Part shown: in pieces, positions 8,113 to 17,117 of the stretch | How positions within the stretch are numbered: the first letter of the stretch is position 1 | Layout of the letters: each line of letters begins with the position of its first letter | Source of the DNA: Streptomyces sp. NBC_00223 | Lineage (GTDB): Bacteria; Actinomycetota; Actinomycetes; Streptomycetales; Streptomycetaceae | NCBI RefSeq assembly: GCF_036199905.1 | Contig: NZ_CP108109.1 | Location: 2,768,501 to 2,832,500, forward strand | Direction: 5' to 3' | DNA: 64,000 bases | Program-made: the position numbers and the translations under genes | Notes under the pieces: generated by a model | Database searches by the model: none | The model's input: the letters and a program-made list of their open reading frames with translations, nothing else | Told to the model about the DNA's origin: nothing

Positions 8113-10368
8113 TCAGTCCTTTCTGAGCAGGTCAGGCACCCCGTCCGCGTTCGGCAGGTCCTTCTCCCCGGCCAGTACGGTCAGCCGCTGGGTGGCCCGG
8201 GTCAGCGCCACGTAGAGCACCCGCAGTCCGGCCGGCGACTCCTCGGCGATCTCCGCGGGCGAGACCACGACCGTGGCGTCGTACTCCAGGCCCTTGGCCT
8301 CCAGGCTGCCCAGCGCGACCACGCGCTCGCCGAGCCCGTCGAGCCAGCCGCGGGCCTGGGCACGGCGGTTCATCGCGACGACCACGCCGACCGTGCCGTC
8401 CACCTCGGCGAGCAGCCGCTCGGCGCAGGCACGGGCGGCCGCGCCCAGGTCGTCGCCCGCGACCTCGTACCGGGGCAGCACCCCGGTGGAGCGCACCGCG
8501 CGCGGGGAGGGGCTGCCGGGCATGGCCAGGGCCAGCACGGTCGAGGCGACCTCGGCGATCTCGGCGGGGTTGCGGTAGTTGACGGTCAGCGTGAAGCGGC
8601 GGCGCGGGCGGGTGCCGAGCGCCTCGTCACGCGCGGCGGCGGCCTCGTCCACGTCCGTCCAGGAGCTCTGCGCCGGGTCGCCGACGACCGTCCAGGTCGC
8701 GGTACGGCCCCGGCGGCCCACCATCCGCCACTGCATCGGGGTGAGGTCCTGCGCCTCGTCCACGATGACGTGCGCGTACTCGGTACGCTCCCGGGCCAGC
8801 CGGTCGGCCCGCTCCCGGCGGGTCTCCCCGCGCTGCGGCATCAGCTCGTCCAGGCCGGTGAGCTGGTCCATCGGGTCGATCTCGCGCTTCTTCTCGCGCG
8901 GCGGCGCCCCCAGCACGGTCTCCAGCTCGTCCAGCAGCGCCACGTCGTGCGCGGAGGTCCCCGCGCGGCGCAGCGAGCGGGACACCCGGCGGACCTCGGG
9001 CGGGGTGAGCACCCGGCGGGCCCAGCGGGCCAGCCGCTTCTCGTCGGCGAGCGCGGACAGCACCCCGCGCGGGGTGAGCAGCGGCCACCAGGCGTCCAGG
9101 AAGTCGAGGAACTCCGGCTCGGTGCTGATGTCCTCGTCGAAGCCCTGGCGCTCCTCGGCGGCCAGTTCCGCGTCGTCGAAGCGGCGGCCGGTCTTCCGCC
9201 ACAGCGCGTCGAGCAGCAGCCTGCGGGCCCTCGGGCGCAGCAGGTTGACCGGCGCGGTGCCGCCCAGCGCCTGCTGCCGCAGCCCGGCGAGTTCCTGCTC
9301 GGACAGCTCGACCCGGCGGCCGAAGGCGATCACCCGCAGCGTCGCGGGCCGGCCCGGCACCAGGTCGAGGCAGCCCCGGGCCGCGTTGCGCAGCACCTTC
9401 TGCATCCGCAGCGAGCCCTTGATCCGGGCGGCGGCCGGCTCGTCGTAGAGATCGGCCTCCACCCCGTCGACCAGCGAGCCGACCGCGCGGATCGCGACCT
9501 GACCCTCCTCGCCGAGCGACGGGAGCACGCCCTCGGTGTACGCGACCAGCAGCGGGGTCGGGCTGACGCACAGGATGCCGCCGGAGTAGCGCCGCCGGTC
9601 CTGGTAGAGCAGATACGCGGCCCGGTGCAGGGCGACGGCGGTCTTGCCGGTGCCGGGGCCGCCGGTCACCTCGGTGACGGAGGCGGCGGGGGCGCGGATC
9701 ACCAGGTCCTGTTCGGCCTGGATGCTGGAGACGATGTCGCGCATGGAGTGCGTACGGGCCTGGCCGAGGGCGGCCATCAGGGCGCCGTCGCCCACCACGG
9801 GCAGGCCGGTGGTCAGCTCGGGGCGCAGCAGGTCGTCCTCGACGCCCAGGACGCGGCGGCCCTTGGACCTGATCACCCGCCGCCTCACCACCCGGCCGGG
9901 GGCGACGGGGGTCGAACGGTAGAACGGTGCGGCGGCCGGCGCCCGCCAGTCGATGACCAGCGGGTTGTAGTCCGTGCCGAGGACGCCGATGCGGCCGATG
10001 TGCAGGGTCTCGGCGATGTCGGCGGTGGCGTCCGCGCGGACCGCGTCGTCCGCCGGGTCGACCGAGATGTACGCGCCGTCGGCGCCCTTCTTGCCGTCCT
10101 TGCCCGCCAGCAGATCGATCCGGCCGAAGAGGAAGTCCTCGAACTCGCTGTTGAGCCGGTTGAGGTGGATACCGGCCCGGAAGACCTGCGCGTCGCGTTC
10201 GGCCAGCGCGCCCGGCGTGCCGACCTGGCCGCGTTTGGCGGCGTCGCTCATCAGGAACTCCGCTTCGTGGATCTTCTCCTCAAGGCGGTGGTACACCCGG
10301 TCGAGATGCGCCTGTTCGGCGGCGATCTCCTGCTCCCGGACCCCCGGTGTTGCGGTCTGCGCGGCCAC
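8113..10368 (-). CDS. HelD/HelR-type RNA polymerase-recycling ATPase (UvrD-like)
   Basis: This 751-residue protein belongs to the HelD family of superfamily 1 ATPases that pull stalled RNA polymerase off nucleic acid. The N-terminal antiparallel coiled coil is visible (REQEIAAEQAHLDRVYHRLEEKIHEAEF). Walker A is GGPGTGKTAVALHRAAYLL and Walker B is VIVDEAQDLTPMQW; helicase motif IV-VI sequences follow (VNYRNPAEIA, ALTRATQRL). The GTG start follows GAAGGGG at good spacing. The related Streptomyces venezuelae HelR gives rifamycin tolerance and its gene has a rifamycin-associated element. I see no such element directly upstream here, so whether this is the drug-linked paralogue is open. Confidence 0.9.
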   Translation of the reverse strand: MAAQTATPGVREQEIAAEQAHLDRVYHRLEEKIHEAEFLMSDAAKRGQVGTPGALAERDAQVFRAGIHLNRLNSEFEDFLFGRIDLLAGKDGKKGADGAYISVDPADDAVRADATADIAETLHIGRIGVLGTDYNPLVIDWRAPAAAPFYRSTPVAPGRVVRRRVIRSKGRRVLGVEDDLLRPELTTGLPVVGDGALMAALGQARTHSMRDIVSSIQAEQDLVIRAPAASVTEVTGGPGTGKTAVALHRAAYLLYQDRRRYSGGILCVSPTPLLVAYTEGVLPSLGEEGQVAIRAVGSLVDGVEADLYDEPAAARIKGSLRMQKVLRNAARGCLDLVPGRPATLRVIAFGRRVELSEQELAGLRQQALGGTAPVNLLRPRARRLLLDALWRKTGRRFDDAELAAEERQGFDEDISTEPEFLDFLDAWWPLLTPRGVLSALADEKRLARWARRVLTPPEVRRVSRSLRRAGTSAHDVALLDELETVLGAPPREKKREIDPMDQLTGLDELMPQRGETRRERADRLARERTEYAHVIVDEAQDLTPMQWRMVGRRGRTATWTVVGDPAQSSWTDVDEAAAARDEALGTRPRRRFTLTVNYRNPAEIAEVASTVLALAMPGSPSPRAVRSTGVLPRYEVAGDDLGAAARACAERLLAEVDGTVGVVVAMNRRAQARGWLDGLGERVVALGSLEAKGLEYDATVVVSPAEIAEESPAGLRVLYVALTRATQRLTVLAGEKDLPNADGVPDLLRKD

Positions 10369-11407
10369 GCAGGGCCCCCTTCTTTCGTGCGTCGGGCAGC
10401 CTGCAACCGTACGCGACCTGCGGGGCGTTTCCTACCTGGTCGACTCCGTCGGGGTTTTTGGCCTGTCTTTCCCGCCCGCGAGTGCGTCTCCCTCTGCGGG
10501 TCCCCCAGTGCCCGGCCGCACCCGGCCGGCGGCCGACGGTCGTGGCCGAGCCCGGGCCCGGGGTCGAGCCGTGCCCGCCCGTGCGGGCAGCGCGATGCGC
10601 GCGACGGCCCCGGGCCCGGGCGGCCAACCGCCGGCAGGCGAGCACCGACCGCGCTGGGCGCGGAGGTCGTGCCCGGTATGCGGCCGACGGGGCGGTACGC
10701 GCGCGGGTTCGGGGCCCGGTCGGCCGACCGTCGCGGGCACCGCATCGACCGCGCCGGACGCGGGGGCCATGCCCGCAGTACGGCCAACAGTAAGCGCGTG
10801 GGTTCGGGGCGCGACCGTGCCGGGCGAGGGCCTGGGCCCGGGCGGGCAGCGCGGGGCCCCGAGTCCGGCCCGCCGCCGGCACGCGAGCACAAGCCACGCC
10901 GGAGGCGGAGGCCGTGCCCGGCGTGCGGGCGGCGGTACGCACGCGAGTTCGGGGCGCGCTCGACCGACGGTCGCGTGCACCGCATCGACCGGCCGCCGGC
11001 ACGCGAGCACCGACCACGCCGGGCGCAGAGGTCGTGCCCGGCGTGGGGCCAGCGGTACGCGCACGGGTGCCGGGTCCGGCCGGCGGCTGACGGTCGTGAC
11101 CGGGGTCGGGCCCGGGGTCGAGCCGTGCCCGCCCGTGCGGGCACCCGCAGTACGCGCGCGGGTGCCGGGTCCGGCTGATGACGGTCGCGGACAGCACGCC
11201 GTGTGGGCGGCGGTACGCGCGCGGGTTCGGGGCGCGAAGGGGCCGGTCAGAGCCGGGGACGTCGCGCGCGGCCTGCGCAGGCGTGCGCCGGGGCACGGTG
11301 GCGACCGGCCGCCGGCGGGCGAACGCCGGTCGCGCCGGCGCGGAGGCTCATGGCCGCCCGCGCGGCCAACGCGCGCACGGTTCCGCAGCGCGCCTCGCAG
11401 AGGGGCC
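10369..11407. repeat. 1-kb non-coding block of degenerate GC-rich repeats
   Basis: This block between helD and nnaR holds several imperfect repeats. A unit starting CCGCCGGCACGCGAGCAC occurs at 10873 and 10993 (period 120 bp), with a related copy at 10628. An exact 36-bp copy occurs at 10554-10589 and 11108-11143. GGTTCGGGG and CACCGCATCGACCG recur. Open frames run through it on both strands, but they translate to arginine/alanine/proline-rich repeats with no family resemblance and no proper start site, so I call it non-coding. Its left edge must hold the helD promoter. Confidence 0.7.
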
Positions 11408-12550
11408 TCAGGTCGTGGGGTCGAAGGAGAGGCGGTAGCCGCGTTTGACGACGGTTTGGATCAGCTTCGGTGCTCCCAGGGCCACCCGGAGGCGGGCCAT
11501 CGCCGTCTCCACCGCGTGCTCGTCCCGGCCCGCGCCCGGCAGCGCGCGCAGCAGGTCGGCGCGCGACACCACCCAGCCCGGCCGGCGGGCCAGCGCCCGC
11601 AGCAGCGCCATCCCGGCCGGCGGCACCGGCCGCAGCTCCCCGTCCACCACGACCGCGTGCCCCCGGATCTCGATCCGGTGCCCGGCGACGGGCAGCGCCC
11701 GTACCCGGCCGGGCAGCTCCGCCGCGATGAGCTGCACCAGCGGCCCCAGCCGGAAGCGCTCCGGCTGCACGGTGGGCACCTCGTGCGCCTCCAGCGGCAC
11801 CGCCGTCACCGGCCCGACGCAGGCGACCAGCACCCCGCCGCGCATCGCCGCGAGCAGTTCCTCCCGCTGCCCGCGCTGCTCCGCCCGTTCGAGCAGCGAG
11901 GCCGCGGCCGGCGCCGAGGTGAAGCTCAGCGCGTCGAGCTGCCGCGCGAACACCGCGTCGAGCAGCCGGTCCACCGGCCCCAGGTCCTCCGGCGGCATCC
12001 ACCGGTAGACCGGCACCGCCACCACCGTCGCGCCCGCGGCCCGCAGCGCCTCGCTGAAGCCGGGCAGCGGCTCCCCGTGCAGCTGCACGGCCACACAGCG
12101 GCCCTCGACGCCTTCCTCCAGCAGCCGTTCCAGCACCTCGGCCATGGACTCCGAGGCCGGGGACCACGCCTCGACCAGCCCGGCCGCGCGCACCGCGCCC
12201 TTCACCTTCGGCCCCCGGGCCAGCAGCTCCACCTCGCCCAGCCTGCGCAGCAGCGCCTCGCCGAGCCCCCAGCCGTCCGCCGCCTCGACCCACCCGCGGA
12301 AGCCGATCGCGGTGGTCGCGATCACCACGTCGGGCGCGTCGTCGAGCAGCCGCTTGGTCGTGGCCAACAGCTCCGCGTCGTCGGAGAGCGGCACGATCCG
12401 CAGCGAGGGCGCCCGCAGCACGCTCGCCCCGCGCCGTTCGAGCAGCGCGCACAGCTCGTCCGCCCGCCGGGCGGCCGTCACCCCGACGGTGAACCCCGCC
12501 AGCGGCGGCACCACCGCGGGCTCGCTGTTCGTACCGGAGTGCGCTTGCAT
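11408..12550 (-). CDS. nnaR: NnaR-type regulator: HemD-like domain plus winged helix
   Basis: This 380-residue protein fuses a uroporphyrinogen-III-synthase-like domain (residues about 15-270; GFTVGVTAARRADEL, SFTSAPAAASLLE, CVGPVTAVPL) to a C-terminal OmpR/PhoB-type winged helix (about 285-377; LLRALARRPGWVVSRADLL, VETAMARLRVALG, VVKRGYRLSFD). This fusion next to narK is the arrangement of NnaR, described in Streptomyces as a co-regulator with GlnR of nitrate/nitrite genes. It is commonly mislabelled as the haem enzyme HemD. It lies 167 bp downstream of narK on the same strand. Whether any synthase activity remains cannot be judged. Confidence 0.85.
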   Translation of the reverse strand: MQAHSGTNSEPAVVPPLAGFTVGVTAARRADELCALLERRGASVLRAPSLRIVPLSDDAELLATTKRLLDDAPDVVIATTAIGFRGWVEAADGWGLGEALLRRLGEVELLARGPKVKGAVRAAGLVEAWSPASESMAEVLERLLEEGVEGRCVAVQLHGEPLPGFSEALRAAGATVVAVPVYRWMPPEDLGPVDRLLDAVFARQLDALSFTSAPAAASLLERAEQRGQREELLAAMRGGVLVACVGPVTAVPLEAHEVPTVQPERFRLGPLVQLIAAELPGRVRALPVAGHRIEIRGHAVVVDGELRPVPPAGMALLRALARRPGWVVSRADLLRALPGAGRDEHAVETAMARLRVALGAPKLIQTVVKRGYRLSFDPTT

Positions 12551-12717
12551 GGCTCTGCCCCACTTCGCTCAAAACGCTCGTGCCCGGCGGTACCGGACCG
12601 TCCCGGGCCCCGGCGCCGCCGTCCCCGGCCACCCCGCCGGGAGTCCCATCCTCCCAAGGCGGGGTGCCGGGTTCGCTCCACCCGGACGACCCGGGTGTCA
12701 CGGACATGTCTCGCCGC

Positions 12718-14082
12718 TCAGACCTCCGCGTACACCGCGGCGCCCGCGGGCGTCCCCTCGCCCTGCCCGCCCGGCCGCCCGGGCGCGGCCGCGGGCCGCC
12801 GCAGATATACGGCCCAGGTCAGCACGTAGCAGACCGCGTAGAAGGCGAGAAAAGTCACAAAAGCCGGCGTCCCGGAGGAGGTGTTGAGGAAGGACTCCCG
12901 GAAGGCCAGGTTGATGCCGACGCCGCCGAGCGCGCCGACCGCGCCGATCAGCCCCATCGCCGCGCCGGACAGCCGTCGTCCGTGCGCCGCGGCCGCCTCC
13001 CCGGTGAGCCCCCGGGCCTCGGCCTTCTTCTGGAAGATACCGGGGATCATCTTGTACGACGATCCGTTGCCGAGGCCGCTGAGCACGAAGAGCACGATGA
13101 AGCCGATCAGGAACGTGGCCAGCGACTTGGTGACGGAGGCGGCGATCACCACACCGGTCGCCGCGCCCATCGCGAGGAAGTTCCACCAGGTGATGCGCGC
13201 GCCGCCGAAGCGGTCCGCGAGCTTTCCGCCGACCGGCCGGATCAGCGAGCCGAGCAGCGGCCCGATGAAGGTCAGGTCGGCCGCCTGGAGGGGGGTGCGG
13301 CCGAACTGGTTCTGGAGCACCAGGCCGAAGGCGAAGCTGTAGCCGATGAAGGAGCCGAACGTCCCCACGTACAGGAAGGACATGATCCAGGTGTGCGGAT
13401 CGCGGGCCGCGTCCACCGCGGCCCCGGTGTCGTTCTTCACGGGCGCGAGGTTGTCCATGAACAGCGCGGACAGGGCGGCGGCCACCACGATCAGCGGGAT
13501 GTAGACCGCGAGGACCGTACGCGGGTGCGCGGCGCCCGCCGTGCCGATGACCAGCAGTCCGATCAGCTGGATCGCGGCGACCCCGACATTGCCGCCGCCC
13601 GCGTTCAGCCCGAGCGCCCAGCCCTTCTCCCGCAGCGGGTAGAAGGAGTTGATGTTCGTCATCGAGGAGGCGAAGTTGCCGCCGCCGACACCGGTGAGCG
13701 CGGCGACCACCAGGAGCGTGGTGTACGACACACCGGGCTTCATGACGAAGGCCGCGGCAACCGTCGGTACGAGCAGCAGCAGCGCGCTGACGATCGTCCA
13801 GTTGCGCCCGCCGAACTTCGCGACCGCGAAGGTGTACGGCACCCGCAGCACCCCGCCGACCAGCGTCGGCATGGCCACGAGGAAGAACTTGCCCGCCGGG
13901 TCGACCCCGTAGGCCGGACCCATGAACAGCACCATCACCGACCACAGGCTCCATATGGAGAAGCCGATGTGTTCGGAGAGCACCGAGAAGACCAGATTGC
14001 GGGCGGCGATCCGCTTGCCGCCGCCCTCGTGCCAGAACCGTTCGTCCTCGGGGTCCCACTGCTCGATCCAGCGACTTCCCAT
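12718..14082 (-). CDS. narK: Nitrate/nitrite transporter, MFS NarK type
   Basis: This 454-residue protein is a major facilitator with about 12 membrane segments. The nitrate signature motifs are both present: GGGNFASSMTNINSFYP and NAGGGNVGVAAIQL. The N terminus (WIEQWDPEDERFWHEGG) is typical of actinobacterial NarK. The ATG at 14082 follows GGGAG at good spacing; the frame runs further upstream to 14313 but only through the divergent promoter region. It should move nitrate in or nitrite out. The downstream nnaR implies nitrogen control. I did not find a full GlnR box in its upstream region. Confidence 0.93.
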   Translation of the reverse strand: MGSRWIEQWDPEDERFWHEGGGKRIAARNLVFSVLSEHIGFSIWSLWSVMVLFMGPAYGVDPAGKFFLVAMPTLVGGVLRVPYTFAVAKFGGRNWTIVSALLLLVPTVAAAFVMKPGVSYTTLLVVAALTGVGGGNFASSMTNINSFYPLREKGWALGLNAGGGNVGVAAIQLIGLLVIGTAGAAHPRTVLAVYIPLIVVAAALSALFMDNLAPVKNDTGAAVDAARDPHTWIMSFLYVGTFGSFIGYSFAFGLVLQNQFGRTPLQAADLTFIGPLLGSLIRPVGGKLADRFGGARITWWNFLAMGAATGVVIAASVTKSLATFLIGFIVLFVLSGLGNGSSYKMIPGIFQKKAEARGLTGEAAAAHGRRLSGAAMGLIGAVGALGGVGINLAFRESFLNTSSGTPAFVTFLAFYAVCYVLTWAVYLRRPAAAPGRPGGQGEGTPAGAAVYAEV

Positions 14083-14241
14083 CGCGCGTCTCCCGTTGTC
14101 GTCCCGTGCCGACCACTGTCGAACAGACCCTAGGGGCAACGGGTTTCCGACCCATGCCGTTCGGTGACGCGAGCGCAACCAGGCACTCACCCGGCGCGCC
14201 CGGCAGGTGTGAGCCGGCGGCTGCGCGGGGCGCTTTGGGCG

Positions 14242-14251
14242 GAAGCGCTTC
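14242..14251. promoter_or_regulatory. LacI-type operator, distal copy
   Basis: GAAGCGCTTC is a perfect palindrome with the central CG typical of LacI-family sites. Its centre is 102 bp from the proximal site at 14340-14357, roughly ten helical turns, which would allow looping. It lies between narK and the GH31 gene. Confidence 0.6.
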
Positions 14252-14306
14252 ACGTAACCGATTGCGGTCGCGTACGCCGTGCTCGTACCCGCTTTCGGTT
14301 CGAGCA

Positions 14307-14335
14307 TTGACACGCGTCAACGACCCGCTTACGTT
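14307..14335 (+). promoter_or_regulatory. Strong promoter for the GH31 gene
   Basis: TTGACA at 14307-14312 and TACGTT at 14330-14335 are separated by exactly 17 bases, a near-consensus housekeeping promoter. Predicted transcription starts near 14342, inside the proximal LacI-type operator. Confidence 0.75.
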
Positions 14336-14339
14336 CCTG

Positions 14340-14357
14340 TGTCGAAGCGCTTCGACA
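14340..14357. promoter_or_regulatory. LacI-type operator over the GH31 transcription start
   Basis: TGTCGAAGCGCTTCGACA is a perfect 18-bp palindrome that covers the expected transcription start of the GH31 gene. It has the core of the LacI-family operators that control sugar hydrolases in Streptomyces. A repressor bound here would block initiation; the inducer is unknown and no lacI-family gene lies in this window. Confidence 0.75.
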
Positions 14358-14374
14358 ATCCGAGGGGCCCGCCC

Positions 14375-16615
14375 GTGAAGTTCACCGATGGCTACTGGCT
14401 GCTGCGCGACGGCGTCAGGGCCGCCCACCCGGTCGAGGTACTCGACATCGCCGCCCACCCCGGGGGCCTGGACGTCCACGCCCCGACCACCCCCATCCGC
14501 AACCGCGGCGACCTGCTCAAGGGCCCGGTCGTCAGCATCTCCTGTACGGCGCCCATGCCCGGCGTCGTCGCGGTCCGCCTCACCCACCTGGCCGGGGGCC
14601 TCGACCGCGGCCCGCGGTTCGCCCTCGCCAAGGGCCCCGGGCGCGCGGTGGTCACCGAGGACCCCGAGTACGCGACCCTGACCTCCGGCGAGCTGTCCGT
14701 ACGCTTCGCCCGCACCGGCCCGTGGCGGATGGAGTTCCGGGCCGGCGGCCGTACGCTCACCTCCAGCGGACCGAAGTCCATGGGCATCATGGAGACCGCC
14801 GACGGCCGTCACTACCTGCGCGAACAACTCGGCCTCGGGGTCGGCTCGCATGTCTACGGCCTCGGCGAGCGCTTCGGCCCGCTGGTCAAGAACGGCCAGG
14901 TGGTGGACGTCTGGAACGCCGACGGCGGCACGGCCAGCGAACAGGCGTACAAGAACGTGCCGTTCTACCTCACGGACGCGGGCTACGGGGTCTTCGTCAA
15001 CCACCCCGGCCATGTGTCCTTCGAGGTCGCCTCGGAGACCGTCTCCCGGGTGCAGTTCAGCGTCGAGGGCCAGTCGCTGGAGTACCTGGTCATCCACGGC
15101 CCCACCCCGAAGGAGATCCTCGCCAAGTACGCGGCCCTGACCGGACGTCCGGCGCTGCCGCCCGCCTGGTCCTTCGGCCTGTGGCTGTCCACCTCCTTCA
15201 CCACCTCCTACGACGAGGCCACCGTCACCGGCTTCATCGACGGCATGGCCAAGCGCGAACTCCCGCTGTCCGTCTTCCACTTCGACTGCTTCTGGATGCG
15301 CGAGTTCCACTGGTGCGACTTCACCTGGGACCCGCGGGTCTTCCCCGACCCCGAGGGCATGCTGCACCGTCTGCACGAGCGCGGTCTGCGGGTCTGCGTC
15401 TGGATCAACCCCTATATCGCCCAGCGCTCACCGCTGTTCGCCGAGGGCCAGGCGGCCGGCTATCTGCTGAAGAAGCCGAACGGCGACGTGTGGCAGTGGG
15501 ACCTGTGGCAACCCGGCATGGCCCTGGTCGACTTCACCAATCCCGACGCCCGCGCCTGGTACGCCGCCAAGCTCGACGCGCTGCTGGCCATGGGGGTGGA
15601 CTGCTTCAAGACCGACTTCGGCGAGCGGGTGCCGACCGATGTCACGTACTTCGACGGCTCCGACCCCGAAGGCATGCACAACTACTACACGTATCTCTAC
15701 AACCGGACCGTCTTCGACGTGCTGCGCGCGCGGCGCGGTGAGGACGACGCCGTGGTCTTCGCCCGTTCTGCGACCGCCGGCAGCCAGCAGTTCCCCGTGC
15801 ACTGGGGCGGCGACTGCGAGGCGACCTACGAGTCGATGGCCGAATCCCTGCGCGGCGGGCTGTCGTTGGGGCTGTCCGGCTTCGGTTTCTGGTCGCACGA
15901 CATCGGCGGCTTCGAGGGCACCCCGAGCGCGGCCGTCTTCAAACGGTGGATCGCCTTCGGGCTGCTCTCCTCGCACAGCCGGCTGCACGGCAGCCACTCC
16001 TACCGGGTGCCGTGGCTCTTCGACGAGGAATCGGTCGACGTACTGCGGGCGTTCACCCGCCTCAAGCTGCGGCTGATGCCGTATCTGTTCGAGGCCGCGC
16101 GGCAGGCGCGGACCGGGGTGCCGGTGATGCGGGCGATGGCGCTGGAGTTCCCGGACGATCCGGCGTGCGCGCATCTGGAACGGCAGTACATGCTCGGCGA
16201 CGCCCTGCTGGTCGCGCCGGTCTTCTCCGACGACGGCCGGGTCGGCTACTACGTGCCCGCCGGGGTGTGGACCCACCTGCTGACCGGCGAGCGCGTCGAG
16301 GGCCCGCGCTGGGTGGAGGAGACCCACGGCTTCGACAGCGTGCCGCTGCTGGTCCGCCCCGGCACGGCCCTGCCGTGGGGCGCGGTCGCCGACCGCCCGG
16401 ACTACGACTACGCCACCGGTCTGACCCTGCGGGTCTACGAGCCCGCGGACGGCGTCACGACGACCGTCCGCGTCCCCTCCCCCGACGGGTCCACGGCCGC
16501 GACCTTCACGGTGAGCCGCGCGGGTACGTCGGTGACGGTGACGTCCGAGGACGCGCCCGAGGGGTGGACGGCGGAAGTCGTCTCCGCGGAGCCCCTCCGC
16601 CTGACCACACCGTAG
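14375..16615 (+). CDS. GH31 alpha-xylosidase (YicI-like)
   Basis: This 746-residue enzyme should release alpha-xylose from xyloglucan-type oligosaccharides. The nucleophile is Asp414 in DCFKTDFGERVP and the acid/base is Asp480 in HWGGDCEATY. These sit almost exactly at the positions of E. coli YicI (416 and 482), which favours alpha-xylosidase over alpha-glucosidase. FGFWSHDIGGFE, another GH31 hallmark, follows. No signal peptide is present, so the substrate must be imported. The GTG start follows GAGGGG at 7-base spacing. Expression looks controlled by a LacI-type repressor through two operators. It stands alone; no transporter genes are adjacent. Confidence 0.9.
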   Translation: MKFTDGYWLLRDGVRAAHPVEVLDIAAHPGGLDVHAPTTPIRNRGDLLKGPVVSISCTAPMPGVVAVRLTHLAGGLDRGPRFALAKGPGRAVVTEDPEYATLTSGELSVRFARTGPWRMEFRAGGRTLTSSGPKSMGIMETADGRHYLREQLGLGVGSHVYGLGERFGPLVKNGQVVDVWNADGGTASEQAYKNVPFYLTDAGYGVFVNHPGHVSFEVASETVSRVQFSVEGQSLEYLVIHGPTPKEILAKYAALTGRPALPPAWSFGLWLSTSFTTSYDEATVTGFIDGMAKRELPLSVFHFDCFWMREFHWCDFTWDPRVFPDPEGMLHRLHERGLRVCVWINPYIAQRSPLFAEGQAAGYLLKKPNGDVWQWDLWQPGMALVDFTNPDARAWYAAKLDALLAMGVDCFKTDFGERVPTDVTYFDGSDPEGMHNYYTYLYNRTVFDVLRARRGEDDAVVFARSATAGSQQFPVHWGGDCEATYESMAESLRGGLSLGLSGFGFWSHDIGGFEGTPSAAVFKRWIAFGLLSSHSRLHGSHSYRVPWLFDEESVDVLRAFTRLKLRLMPYLFEAARQARTGVPVMRAMALEFPDDPACAHLERQYMLGDALLVAPVFSDDGRVGYYVPAGVWTHLLTGERVEGPRWVEETHGFDSVPLLVRPGTALPWGAVADRPDYDYATGLTLRVYEPADGVTTTVRVPSPDGSTAATFTVSRAGTSVTVTSEDAPEGWTAEVVSAEPLRLTTP

Positions 16616-16630
16616 GCCCTGGCCGTTCCG

Positions 16631-16660
16631 CCCGCCCCGGCCGGTGGTGGCCGGGGCGGG
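16631..16660 (+). terminator. Hairpin after the GH31 gene
   Basis: CCCGCCCCGGCC pairs with GGCCGGGGCGGG across a 6-base loop, 15 bp after the GH31 stop codon. Confidence 0.75.
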
Positions 16661-16690
16661 TCGCCGGGCAGCCGCCCGGAAACGACAAAC

Positions 16691-16714
16691 GGCGCCTTCC
16701 TGGAGGAAGGCGCC
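16691..16714 (-). terminator. Hairpin terminator of ssrA
   Basis: GGCGCCTTCCTGGAGGAAGGCGCC-type arms (11 bases each) lie just past the tmRNA 3' end; on the minus strand the stem is followed by a T-rich run (GTTTGTCGTTT). Confidence 0.85.
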
Positions 16715-16731
16715 GTGTCGCATGGGATGAG

Positions 16732-17117
16732 TGGAGATGGCGGGAATCGAACCCGCGTCCTGTGGTGCGGAACCAGGGCTTCTCCGAGCGCAGTCCACTG
16801 TGCTTTTCTCGGCCCCGGCAGTCACGCGGACAAGCCGCCGACGGGCCCAGTCACTGTTTGATTTCCTTCAAGGACCCGTGACCGGCCCAAGAAGTTTAGT
16901 TCCCTTGATGATGCCAGGGTCCGGGTCGGGAACAGCTCCCGGTCTGACACTCCGCGGAGTCTTCGCTCAGCTGCTAATTAGGCAGCGAGGGCGAAGGCGG
17001 AGGAATCGCTCTTGGAATTGGCGATTATTGGTTTCGGCATATGGTTAACGAGATCATTGCCGCTTCCTCGGCTCGCTTCCCCTGCTTCGACATCCCCAGT
17101 CGAAACCGATCATCCCC
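16732..17117 (-). ncRNA. ssrA: tmRNA (trans-translation RNA)
   Basis: The minus strand begins GGGGATGATCGGTTTCGAC and ends GGTTCGATTCCCGCCATCTCCA, which pair to form the tRNA-like acceptor and T arms; CCA is not encoded. The 386-nt length is normal. The reading frame at 16981-17022 encodes the tag ANSKSDSSAFALAA, followed by TAA at 16978-16980. The tag ends in ALAA, the signal for ClpXP-type proteolysis. tmRNA with SmpB (encoded 250 bp upstream) rescues ribosomes stalled on broken mRNAs. Confidence 0.97.

Noticed and set aside
10280..11296. 338-codon minus-strand frame through the repeat block
   Set aside because: It translates repeated Arg/Ala/Pro-rich segments, overlaps the helD start, and lacks a good ribosome site.
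14100..14170. GlnR box upstream of narK
   Set aside because: Half-sites such as GTCAC and GAAAC are present but the spacing does not match the GlnR consensus.
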